Assembly: GCA_030248195.1 (NCBI GenBank)
Contig: JASAND010008517.1
Location: 1-64,000 of the forward strand
DNA from: Trissonchulus latispiculum
Taxonomy: Eukaryota > Nematoda > Enoplea > Enoplida > Ironidae
Direction of reading: 5' to 3'
Length of the DNA stretch: 64,000 bases
The translations under genes and the position numbers were made by a program. Below the pieces are notes generated by a model that was not told the origin of the DNA, ran no database searches, and was given only the letters and a program-made list of their open reading frames with translations. Below, in pieces: positions 1 through 12,031 of this stretch. Position 1 is the first letter of the stretch. Every line of letters starts with the position of its first letter.

Positions 1-269
1 TATATATATATATATATATATCGAGAAAATTCTGTAACATTCATCCAATTAGAATCCTGAAAACCAAATGAAGCGACAAAAATTAAGACAGGAATTCAAA
101 TCATAAATTTGAAATTTGAAAATCGGCCTTATCGTGAAGCAAGTAGTAAGAACTAAAAGAAATGCAAAGTTTCGCGGTAAAAACGTGAAATTCGTTTTTA
201 AAATTTAAACAGAATTCATTAAATTTGCACCAAAATACAAAAAAAAATTTCTCTGACTTTCTCATTTTC

Positions 270-358
270 CCGGTTTTTCCCGGTTTTTCCCGGTGCTTCA
301 CGATTTCCTCTGATATTCCCCCGGTTTTTCCCGGTTTTTCCCGGTCGCATGAACTCTG
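270..358 (-). mobile_element. Terminal part of CAGGGTTCATGCG-type hAT-like element (left arm)
   Basis: Iterated CCCGGTTTTT motifs end at CGCATGAACTCTG (346-358). This is the palindrome partner of the left end of the element at 16569. The remainder of this copy would lie beyond the window start. Confidence 0.65.
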
Positions 359-1317
359 TGTCTAGTGTCTACAACACAATTAAATGGACAACAGCAGATC
401 ATAAGCTATTACAAATTTCTGCTTGCTACCTTTAATTTTATGGACGGAAATGATAATGGCTCTGCTGGGATACAGTAACAAAACTAACCAGACAATTCAG
501 TTAGTAAATCCCAGACACATTCATTTACTGAATAGTGAATACCCGAAGACATGGAAAATCCAATCCCACATTACACCGTTGTGGGTACATCGCTTTCGGA
601 AAGCTCACTAATACAGGCTAAGCCAGTTATGCACAAAAAACAGCAAAGGCGACGACAAAGGCAAAATTTAACAACAGACACTAAATGGCCAGCAAAATGA
701 GCTGGTTTTTTTCTTTCTTCTCTGTCATAAATGCGAAAAGCTGACTTTCCTGACTGGAGCAATAAAACTGTTCTGTGCAAAGATAAAAAAATGCACAGGT
801 TTAGCTGGTTTAGCCATGAAACACTGTGAAACAAATAGCACTACACCTATTAACATGGCTACTTTCTCAAGTTTTCAGCCAACGTGAGAAATATCCCAAA
901 AGACTGATTACACCTGGACTTTTTTCGAAGGGACGGAAAATGTTATTAATAAAAATTTGTTAGCTAAATCCTATGTTTGAAGTAATAAAATAGTACTGTA
1001 TTGCATTGTATTGAAATACTGCTACGAAACGAGTACATACTATTTATAACATACTTTCATTGATATTAGTTAAGTTTAGAATCAAGAGCTTTTACAAAAA
1101 TTTTTAACAGAAAATATAATCTGCATTCATCAATAAAAATGCGCAATTATCAATTATAATTGAGGGTAATGTTATAAATAACCACGAAATTACTAATAAG
1201 TGCAGGGGCAATGGAAAGAGTCTAAAAGCTGTAGTAGAGGATTACTCTTTGCACCATTTTGAATTGAATTTCATTTTTTTCTAAAATAATAACATTTGTC
1301 TAATGTTGCACATACAT

Positions 1318-1716
1318 GTAGGCCTACCCTGATTACTTCTAGGCCAAAATTTATGGGGGGGCGATATGGGGGGCTCGAAGAAGTCCCCCCATCGATGGGG
1401 GGGCTCACCGAAAATGGGGGGAATATTTTTTTGACAAATTTTTAGGTTTTTTGTGTAAAAATTGCTAAAAATCGCTAAAAAATAACTAATTTTTGGTGTT
1501 TTTTAAGCTAAAATAGTGGAAAATTAGGTAAAAATCCGGCGAAGCCGGAAATTTTTTGAAAATTTAGGTTAAAAATGGTAAAAAATGGCAATTTTTTGGG
1601 GTTATGGGGGAGTTCGGTATTTGAGGGGGGGCTTTTTTATGGGGGGGCTCCTCGAATGGGGGGGGGAGGAGCCCGCCGAATGGGCCCCCGGTAGAAGTAG
1701 CTAGGGCCTACCTACC
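1318..1716. repeat. MITE-like element with G-run interior (left arm copy)
   Basis: The ends are imperfect inverted repeats built on GTAGGCC...TACTTCTA at 1318-1343 and its reverse complement at about 1690-1716. The interior has repeated GGGGGGG runs and a hairpin CCGGCGAAGCCGG. Non-coding. The partner copy in the other arm is at 15178-15595. Confidence 0.55.
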
Positions 1717-4700
1717 AACTATTGTCATCCATGACACATGTGCTGAAAGTGAATTAGATTGCTCAAATTTTACTGGCTAGTGATCTATTTTGAGCAAAGA
1801 ACCAGAAAAAATCGTTTCAGAAGCTTAAGTTGCTCGCTTTGTATGTAATAGAAGTATAGGCATGGGAAAGATTGACAAGCCTGATATGGGAGTTCAGTTG
1901 ATGACAGTGGGTGGTGTGATGGAGGAGCTGAGCTAGTTAATCCCCTCAGCATTTGCAAAAAACTTGTGGACTGTCTTAGTTTTCATTCCACAAAAGACAG
2001 TCAAAAAATTAGAAGTTCATAGAAACCGATTAATATGCCAAGCATCATATAATTTTAATCTCAGATCTATAACAAATCCTTGCAAATAATAGGCGAAAAA
2101 TTAAGTTCCAAAGCTTTTCAGACTTTTTCAAAACCTTTCAAAGTTTAAAAATAGGTTCAAGTCAACTAGTTGAAGCAGGAGGGAGAGCTATAAAGCGGCT
2201 GCCGGTTTGACACTGGACGACCAAAAGCTAAGGAAAGAAAGCTTAGAATGTAGCAAACTGTAAAGTAGAAGTTTTTCAGGACAAAGAAATTTGAAAACTG
2301 GACGGACAGCTCAGCAATGGTCCATTTGAAAAGTTTCGAAAATATTTTCCGCCCCACACGAACCTGTTCTGGCTACTTCAGCAGGACTTAGTGCAAAGGG
2401 GAAAACTTTTGCTGAAACTTTTGCGTACGTATATAAAACTCAAACATAAAGTTTTAGGATATGCAGGTCTGCGGGATAATTTGAAAATAAAACCAGAAAA
2501 CGAGTTTTGGTAGATTTCTACCGGAAAAAAGTCTATAGCACCCCCTTTCTATACTTCTCTGGCTATTGTAGTAAAACAATGTTTAAGTTAATGGAAAGAG
2601 TTCAAGTCAAAATTGCCCAATACTTCTTCTGCCAAACACTAAACGGCCGGGCTCAAGTGCATCTATTATCATAAATTTTGAAAAGTGCACATGTTTGCTA
2701 AAAGTTTGCAAAAAGTTTCAGCTAACCTCCCCTGCATTTATGTCACCTTAAAAACAGTCAGAAGCTTTTCAGAAGTAGAAACAAAGGGCAGGACGGCTAA
2801 ATACAGGAATGAGTAAATATTTGATTTGGTGTAATTAAACACTTTTGAAAAAACAGTTAAAAATTTAAAATCCCCTGTAAAAGCAAACAAAAGCCAAGCC
2901 GTTAGCTGTAAGTTTGCAAGTAAGCATTAAGCGTATCATGCTTTGACTTAGGGCTGAAAATGTTTTTATTTTGTAGGAGTTAAAAGCAGCAGGTGACTAA
3001 GATAGTATGGCGCCCGTAATAAAACAAAGTTAGCTACAGTTAGCCTTCAACAATAAACGACAGTATAAGGTCTGTTTGAAGATATTGCTGGAGATTACAA
3101 CAATTTCAACTCAACGCCTATCATTGCAAACTATGGAGATTGTACCAAAATTAGTTAGTTACCTTGATTTGATATTTAAAGGGACGACTGAAAAGAAACA
3201 TACGGTACGCAACAGACTAAGAAAATTATGTAAAGAAAAGCGGTGACCCATAGCGCCTAGGATTCAAAAGATTGGATGTCTCTGTGGTGATAACCCTTTT
3301 CTATTAAACCCGATTTTATCTAATCCCCCAATTTTGAAGTACGAAAATAGGTCTGATCCCATTTCGTTTGTAAAAAATTGGAGTCATCTTTCAAAAGCGG
3401 GTTCCACCCCGCCCAGCCGTTCAACTGTTGCAGGATCTGACGTTATTTCTGACACAGCCAGATTAAAAGCATAAACAGTTTTGGCTTGAATACAAAATAT
3501 ATTTATATAAAAGGCTTAATCAGCTGATCAAACTATAGCATATAAAAAGCCAGCTTTGTCTCCTTGATACAGAGTCTGAACATTTCGCGATCAAGTTAAA
3601 CGATTACAACCAAAAAGTCAATAATTATAAATTAATTAAGAAGAATTTCCTCAAACTAATCAACTAAGAAGTTAACCTATTAATGTATAACTTTAAAATC
3701 ATAATCTAAAGGTTTTTCGATTGACTTATGCCAGCAACTAAACCAAAATCTAGCGATTATGCTGAAATATTTACCGCATTTCCCGAATCAATTTGATAAC
3801 ATTGGCGCTCAAACTTTTTATTACAAGTCATTAGACTTAATTATAAAAGGCTCAACCTGATTATATTAGACTTAATTATAAAAGGCTCAACCTGATTATA
3901 TATGTTGTTAAGGCATACATATAATTTATCCAAAAAGTTCACATACATAACTGTCAGAAACGAGAACGTATAGCAGTTACGTCATCAAATAAAAAATATT
4001 TTTTAGAAAAACAGTTTTCAAAAGAAAGGCTAAAAGCCCTCTGATTTTAGAAAAGTGTCACTTTAGAGTTGTGGTGAACCGTAAAAGAATGATGCTTGGA
4101 AGGTTAATGTAAACAGAATAAAAGCCGAACATCAAACAAGGAAGACATTAAAAAGAAGCCAGATTTCAAATCAGAAGCAGAAAAAAGGTTGAGCACAAAC
4201 TTTTAGAAGTCATTCAATAAAAGGAAAAAGTGAACGTGGAATTATAGAAAGCTAAACTTTTAAGCTCAAACGTTTAAGAGTGTCATGAGTGCGAAAGAAA
4301 ATGCTTGACGGAACGGAAAAATCGAGAGCTAATATAGAACTTAGTGACAACATTTTATCGGCTAGAAACAAAATATCTAATCACCAAAGAATTTGGGCTA
4401 AATATCATTTTTAACAGATTTTTAATTTCAGAAAGTCCAAATCCAAACATCCAGATGCAATACTTTGTTCATCTGAATTCTTCCATCGGTTTTGTGCTCT
4501 GGAGAGTGCGGCAAGAGACACCGGGATTTTGAGTCCCTTGCTGAAACTCAAATTTGAACAAACTTTCTGGCAGTTATTTATCTGTAAGAAATATAAAAAT
4601 ATAAAAAATAAAAGTATATATAAATATTAATAAGTTTACATCACAGCAAATACACAATATCAAAACAGGAGTCGAAATCCCAGAAAGAAGAAAAAACATA

Positions 4701-4852
4701 AGTTTTTATACAGCTATACAGGCATCTTGAAATAGCGTACAAAACTAAAAGAAAAATTGGAAGCACAAGAGTTCATAAAAAATGTCTCAAGTTAAAAAAG
4801 CAATTAAATGGAACTCAATCCTATTTATTACCTTTCCCAAACCATTACCCCA

Positions 4853-4860
4853 CATATTAC
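4853..4860. other. Empty insertion site in the left arm
   Basis: A single copy of CATATTAC, reverse complement of the 8-bp duplication GTAATATG that flanks the hAT-like element in the right arm. It shows the pre-insertion state and confirms the element's boundaries. Confidence 0.85.
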
Positions 4861-7732
4861 CCTTACAACATTGTCTGTCCAGAAATACTAATTCTCACGG
4901 ACATATCGAAACGTTAATGGTGTGTATTTAATCTTGACTACAAAAACCATATCGAAGTAGCAAAAAAACAGCTAAATTGTTTTACACCAGACACGAAGAC
5001 GAATTCACACTTCCAGTAAATTGTGTTAAATTGCGTTAATTTCATGTTAAAATGTGCTGAAACATCATGTTAAACAAAAGAAGTACAGTGATGCAATTTT
5101 GCAATAAGACTGTGTACTACTAAATCCAAGAGTTCAGATGTCAGCTTTAAGAAACGCAATTGGCATCAAACTTTTCCTAGAAACTTTGGAAGACAACAAA
5201 GTTTTGGAAACTTTTGTGACGAGAATCACCGGTTTAACTTCAAACCGTAAATCTTCAGTTCTTCAGTTGAAATTGACCTCAATTAAGATTAACGTAAGTG
5301 ATACAGTTTCTGAACTGCATTTTCACAGGCATAGTGGACTGTGAAATGAACAAAAATATGAAGATGGGAAGTACATACACCCTATAATATTCTTCCTCTG
5401 TACATTTTTGTGGGGTTTAAACTCCAAAAAACACCCGAAAAACAGTTTTTCCCTAAACCAAAAGTCTTGTTTTTCTAGAGAGACGGGTTTTTTCTGACCA
5501 CACAGACGGGCATCTCTAACTGAGCAGTAAAACGTAACCTCGAAACTCAGTCATACAAAGTGACACTGTTTAAGTCGAGGAGAAACTTTTGTCAAACTTT
5601 TCACAGAATACAGAAGGGGAGGGTGAAATTTAAAGTTTTATAAAATTTGCCTAATCTTCGTCTCTTCTCAAACTATTATAGAAGTCATTTACCACCACCA
5701 GCGATTTCATTGCTGCAAAGATTATACGTATAAACAGACGAAACATATACATTAAAGACGCTCCATGTTTATACTTCTCAAAAGTTTAAGACTTAAACTT
5801 TAGTACAAAACAAAATTTCTGATTATTTCATAGCTTTCAAACATTCTTGTAACTCAAAACCGGACGAGACAGAACCACTAAAAAGTAGTTTAATGAGGTA
5901 GTTTCATTCACGGCATCAAAAGGAAGCCGACACTAAAGGATTACATGCTGAGAAGTAAACAATACAAATAAAAGGGGATGGTAAATTTAAACTTAGTGAT
6001 AATTTTTTGACAGTTTGTCGAAATGGGGGCGTGAAAGTTGCGTCCCAGCTTAATAATACTTACTGAATCATTTCTCACTTAAAGCCGACGTAATGCAAGT
6101 GGCACAAAAAATAACAAAACTGATAAAAATTGTCAATGATTGCTTATCAATATGATTATTAAGCGTTTCTTACTTATAATTTATTCCTAACCAATACGCC
6201 CTCTAAAAGCATTCTATGCAATGCAATGCAATTTGAATTACAGGAATCCATTTAAAAGTAATAAAATTTAGAGTGCTACTATTCCGTTAGAAAGTTGACC
6301 AAATTTGGAGAGAGTTTGATCCACAATTTACAAAAAAAAGAAATAAAAAATTCGTATTTGATTAGGATGATGCTAAAGGGCTTCCCCCGTCAAAATTAGA
6401 TTTTAGTAAGAGGATTATTTTGGACAGCTTTTAACGGAAGTTGCATACCAAACCAGGGTGTATACCAGCTTCGGTTTTGGGAGAGGTCTCCTTCCGTTTG
6501 TTGAGAGCGCCATTTCCTTGCTAATTTCATGCACAAAATTCAATATTTACCAATTATGAATCGGCGTGACTCTAAGTTTATCAATTTCGGTTACAAATTC
6601 CTTCCAGATTTTGTTAAAAAGCAGTTGTTATTGATTTCTACTAAACTATTTCGGAAATAGACAAGCTTAAACTGGGTACTGGTTTATCAGTGCCGAGTGC
6701 TGAAGCAAATCGAAATGCACAATTCGCTGCCCGTACGGGTCAGACCGATTCGTTGTAGGTACATACGCCTGTAAACTGTAGTTCCCAACTGCGATTTGAG
6801 TCTTCAGTGTACTGACTTGCGCCAAGGAAGAAAGGACAGATAGAAATGGGTGTACCAATACCAATCGTATAAATGGGTGTACCCTAATCAATACCAACAA
6901 AATTTTCCATCAGTTTAGACATTAGTGGCAGCTCTTTTGACTTATTCTATGCTACTGTGATTACAAAATAGTTTTCTTTTTCCTAGGACGGCTTAATATT
7001 AACAATAAACATGCATGTAAGATTAATATTATTATCCACAACACATACCTAATATGTATTATTTGAAAATCTAAATTTCAAAATTCTATTTCTCAGTTTT
7101 AATATATGTAATTTATATACATAATTGTTCACCGAAATCAAAATAAACATGACAGTAGATACGTTCACATGTAATTTTCAGCGTGGAACAACCTCTTGTT
7201 ATTGAAAACCGAGAATTCGAAAGATTTTATGAAATCTGCCTCAGGAATGCGCGATTATATATATAAGCGGTCCCAAAGGTTCCCTTACAGGAATGGAAGA
7301 GTACATTGCGTTTTCACAGAACATTTCCTATGCGAACACCTTATTTCCGAACAACGCAGAACTTATATATTACAACTACTGCAGTCTGCGAACCAAAAAT
7401 AAGAATAAACCATAAAGCGATTTTACGACAATAGCTTTATGGTTTTATTCCACATACAATATCCACCAAACCACACCCCATTCGTTATCAGGAGTTTATT
7501 CCTGCTAGTTTAGTTTGTACAAAGAGGGTTACTCATTCTAACTTTCAGTCAACGAAATATACAAACACGATAGCGTAGAAATTGCTTAAAATCGATTACC
7601 GCTTGTAGTACCATTACTACACCTATTACTTTTAGAACCAACCTAAACTCACTTATTTATATACTTTCTGGACAAAAATCCAGTCCACAAGTCACACCAC
7701 TTTTGATTTTGTCGACTTGGCTCCAAGACAGG

Positions 7733-7770
7733 CTAGCTTTTTACGGGGGGGGGGGGCCCGGCCCCTCCCG

Positions 7771-7804
<34 letters not shown>

Positions 7805-8296
7805 ACAAGGTCCCAAAATGCAAATTTTTGATTTTTGGTCAAAATTTTCAAAATTTTCGGCTTCCGGATTTTTTAAAATCGTCTATTTTTATATTTGAGC
7901 ACTTTTAAGCATACTTATAGCAGTGTATGGATCCAAAAGTGGGGGAGGAATCTAAAGTGGTCTAGAAACTCTAAAAATGCAGTAAAAATAGCCTGTTTTC
8001 CACATACACTGCTATAAGTATGCTTAAAAGTGCTCAAAACTCAAGTTTTAGCACCAAAATAGACGATTTTTAACAAAAAATTCCGGCGAAGCCGGAAAAT
8101 TTTTGAAAATTTTGACCAAAAATCCTTAAAATTTGGCATTTTCTGGGCACCTTATAGTGAGTGGGGGGGAAGCCCAAAAAAGTGGGGGTGGGGCCGAGTG
8201 GGGGGGGGGAGGGGTCGAGTGAGGGGGGAACCCAAAAAGTGGGGGGGGGGCCCGCCCCACCCCCCCCCAGTAAAAAAGCCCAGTGTGCTTAGATAC
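7733..8296. repeat. G/C-tract foldback element at palindrome centre
   Basis: The centre of the palindrome lies in a small inverted-repeat element. Long G runs and C runs (7745-7802 and 8160-8270) flank two inverted segments. The right-hand segment, and more weakly the left, carries the TTCCGGCGAAGCCGGAA hairpin motif. The same motif and G-run style occur in the dispersed copies at 1318-1716 and 15178-15595, so this looks like a member or inverted pair of that family. The homopolymer lengths may be unreliable. Confidence 0.6.
7929..8003. other. Spacer at the palindrome centre
   Basis: A unique sequence of about 75 bp between the innermost matching block on the left (ending 7928) and its partner on the right (starting 8004). 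The flanking 35 bp on each side, read outward, are exact reverse complements. This is the axis of the inverted duplication. Confidence 0.85.
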
Positions 8297-11208
8297 ATAG
8301 TCTTGGAGCCAAGTCGAACAAAATCAAAGGTAGTGTCGAACTCAAAGGGTTGTGACTTGTGGACTGGATTTTTGTCCAGAAAGTATATAACAAGTGGTTT
8401 AGTTGGTTCTAAAATAATAGGTGTAGTAATGGTACTACAAGCGGTAATCGATTTTAAGCAATTTCTACGCTATCGTATTTGTATATTTCGTTGACTGAAA
8501 GTTAGAATGAAGTAACCCTCTTTGTACAAACTAAACTAGCAGGAATAAACTCCTGATAACGAATGGGGTGTGGTTTGAGTGGATATTGTATGTGGAATAA
8601 AACCATAAAGCTATTGTCGTAAAATCGCTTTATGGTTTATTCTTATTTTTGGTTCGCAGACTGCAGTAGTTGTAATATATATAGTTCTGCGTTGTTCGGA
8701 AATATAGGTGTTCGCATAGGAAATGTTCTGTGAAAACGCAATGTACTCTTCCATTCCTGTAAGGGAACCTTTGGGACCGCTTATATATATAATCGCGCAT
8801 TCCTGAGGCAGATTTCATAAAATCTTTCGAATTCTCGGTTTTCAATAACAAGAGGTTGTTCCACGCTGAAAATTACATGTGAACGTATCTACTGTCAAGT
8901 TTATTTTGATTTCGGTGAACAATTATGTATATAAATTACATATATTAAAACTGAGAAATAGAATTTTGAAATTTAGATTTTCAAATAATACATATGTAGG
9001 TATGTGTTGTGGATAATAATATTAATCTTACATGCATGTTTATTGTTAATATTAAGCCGTCCTAGGAAAAAGAAAACTATTTTGTAATCACAGTAGCATA
9101 GAATAAGTCAAAAGAGCTGCCACTAATGTCTAAACTGATGGAAAATTTTGTTGGTATTGATTAGGGTACACCCATTTATACGATTGGTATTGGTACACCC
9201 ATTTCTATCTGTCCTTTCTTCCTTGGCGCAAGTCAGTACACTGAAGACTCAAATCGCAGTTGGGAACTACAGTTTACAGGCGTATGTACCTACAACGAAT
9301 CGGTCTGACCCGTACGGGCAGCGAATTGTGCATTTCGATTTGCTTCAGCACTCGGCACTGATAAACCAGTACCCAGTTTAAGCTTGTCTATTTCCGAAAT
9401 AGTTTAGTAGAAATCAATAACAACTGCTTTTTAACAAAATCTGGAAGGAATTTGTAACCGAAATTGATAAACTTAGAGTCACGCCGATTCATAATTGGTA
9501 AATATTGAATTTTGTGCATGAAATTAGCAAGGAAATGGCGCTCTCAACAAACGGAAGGAGACCTCTCCCAAAACCGAAGCTGGTATACACCCTGGTTTGG
9601 TATGCAACTTCCGTTAAAAGCTGTCCAAAATAATCCTCTTATTAAAATCTAATTTTGACGGGGAAGCCTTTTAGCATCATCCTAATCAAATACGAATTTT
9701 TTTTATTTCTGTTTAATTTTTTTTGTAAATTGTGGATCAAACTCTCTCCGAATTTGGTCAACTTTCTAACGGAATAGTAGCACTGTAAATTTTATTACTT
9801 TTAAATGGATTCCTGTATGGTGCTAATTCAAATTGCTTTGCATAGAATGCTTTTAGAGGGCGTATTGGTTAGGAATAAATTATAAGTAAGAAACGCTTAA
9901 TAATCATATTGATAAGCAAGCATTGACAATTTTTATCAGTTTTGTTATTTTTTGTGCCACTTGCATTACGTCGGCTTTAAGTGAAAAATGATTCAGTAAG
10001 TATTATTAAGCTGGGACGCAACTTTCACGCCCCCATCTCGACAAACTGTCAAAAAATTATCACTAAATTTAAATTTACCATCCCCTTTTATTTGTATTGT
10101 TTACTTCTCAGCATGTAATCCTTTAGTGTCGGCTTCCTTTTGATGCCGTGAATGAAACTACCTCATTAAACTACTTTTTAGTGGTTCTGTCTCGTCCGGT
10201 TTTGAGTTACAAGAATGTTTGAAAGCTATGAAATAATCAGAAATTTTGTTTTGTATAAAAGTTTAAGTCTTAAACTTTTGAGAAGTATAAACATGGAGCG
10301 TCTTTAATGTATATGTTTCGTCTGTTTATACGTATAATCTTTGCAGCAATGAAATCGCTGGTGGTGGTAAATGACTTCTATAATAGTTTGAGAAGAGACG
10401 AAGATTAGGCAAATTTTATAAAACTTTAAATTTCACCCTCCCCTTCTGTATTCTGTGAAAAGTTTGACAAAAGTTTCTCCTCGACTTAAACAGTGTCACT
10501 TTGTATGACTGAGTTTCGAGGTTACGTTTTACTGCTCAGTTAGAGATGCCCGTCTGTGTGGTCAGAAAAAACCCGTCTCTCTAGAAAAACAAGACTTTTG
10601 GTTTAGGGAAAAACTGTTTTTCGGGTGTTTTTTTGGAGTTTAAACCCCACAAAAATGTACAGAGGAAGAATATTATAGGGTGTATGTACTTCCCATCTTC
10701 ATATTTTTGTTCATTTCACAGTCCACTATGCCTGTGAAAATGCAGTTCAGAAACTGTATCACTTACGTTAATCTTAATTGAGGTCAATTTCAACTGAAGA
10801 ACTGAAGATTTACGGTTTGAAGTTAAACCGGTGATTCTCGTCACAAAAGTTTCCAAACTTTGTTGTCTTCCAAAGTTTCTAGGAAAAGTTTGATGCCGAT
10901 TGCGTTTCTTAAAGCTGACATCTGAACTCTTGGATTTAGTAGTACACAGTCTTATTGCAAAATTGCATCACTGTACTTCTTTTGTTTAACATGATGTTCA
11001 GCACATTTTAACATGAAATTTGTAACGCGATTTAACACAATTTACTGGAAGTGTGAATTCGTCTTCGTGTCTGGTGTAAAACAATTTAGCTGTTTTTTGC
11101 TACTTCGATATGGTTTTTTGTAATCAAGATTAAATACACACCATTAACATTTCGATATGTCCGTGAGAATTAGTATTTCTGGACAGACAATGTTGTAAGG
11201 GTAATATG

Positions 11209-12031
11209 CAGAGTTGGCTCCGGGTCCAAAATTTTAGACCCGGCCCGGACCCGGACCCGTTAGGCCAGACCCGGACCCGTCCAGACCCGGATCCGGGTAC
11301 CCGGATCTAAAAAAGATCCAGTTTGCATTTCAAACCTTCACTGCATTCTGAAATTTCACTGTAGTCTTCAATTTCACTGCAGCTTTATTAATAGCCCAGT
11401 CATGAATAAAACCTGTAATAAGCTTTAGGTGAATTTATTTTACGCTTTGCGAAAACTTTTATATGATTTGAGTGCTAGGGCTAGTTTGGGATCTCGTTTG
11501 GATATCGGTAGCAGTTTTTTGTCATGAGTCCAGAGACACTATGAGAGAGTGTCCTTGGGATAACTAAGGATTGCTCTGGAGGAAAGAAGGTGAACGAATT
11601 TTTGTTGGCTTATATTATAAAACAATGTCCTTGAGCTTAGATTTATTTTCGCGTGCATTGCAGAACCTCATACTAACTTATCAATTCGAGTTATCATATT
11701 TATGCTTCCAATTCTAGTTACATATTTTGTTTCTAGCCCAGCAGAGCTACATAAATTAGAAAGACAACAACAACAAGTTAGACAACTAATAAGCATTCTA
11801 TCTCAATGCCTAACACATCGGTTCTACCAATTTTTCTAGAAAAACAACAAATTATAATGTTTTAACATCCTTAAAGGTACCAAAATCCAGGTTCTTCAGT
11901 ATTTTGGACCCGGACCCGGATTTGGACCCGCGGGTACCCGGATCCGCGGGTCCTAAAGTTGGACCCGGACCCGGCCCGACCCGCGGGTACCCGCGGGTCC
12001 CCGCGGGTACCCGGACCCGGCGCCAACTCTG
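11209..12031. mobile_element. Non-autonomous hAT-like element with ACCCGG-rich ends
   Basis: The terminal inverted repeats are CAGAGTTGGC at 11209-11218 and GCCAACTCTG at 12022-12031; they extend to 19 bp with one mismatch. The element is flanked by the perfect 8-bp direct repeat GTAATATG (11201-11208 and 12032-12039). An 8-bp target duplication and CAG...CTG ends are the hAT signature. About 100 bp inside each end is made of iterated ACCCGG/GGGTACCC motifs, probably transposase-binding sites, while the middle is AT-rich. No transposase ORF is present. The left palindrome arm holds the uninterrupted target CATATTAC at about 4853-4860. Confidence 0.88.

Larger units (their letters stand above)
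1..7928 (+). repeat. Left arm of giant palindrome
   Basis: This arm is the reverse complement of 8004-16943. Matching blocks include 4344-4532 with 12360-12548, 6667-6900 with 9148-9381, and 2166-2357 with 14534-14725; the shadow peptides of these blocks are identical in both arms. The match begins at the very first bases of the window in a (TA)n tract, so the true outer end is probably off-window. The outer 1.5 kb is visibly more divergent than the inner part. I see no gene in the arm. It contains smaller repeats listed separately and a short direct duplication at about 3836-3895 that is also present in the other arm, so it predates the palindrome. Confidence 0.93.

Noticed and set aside
7717..8494. 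ORFs with poly-Pro or poly-Gly runs at the palindrome centre
   Set aside because: Produced by C/G homopolymers; no domain and uncertain run lengths.
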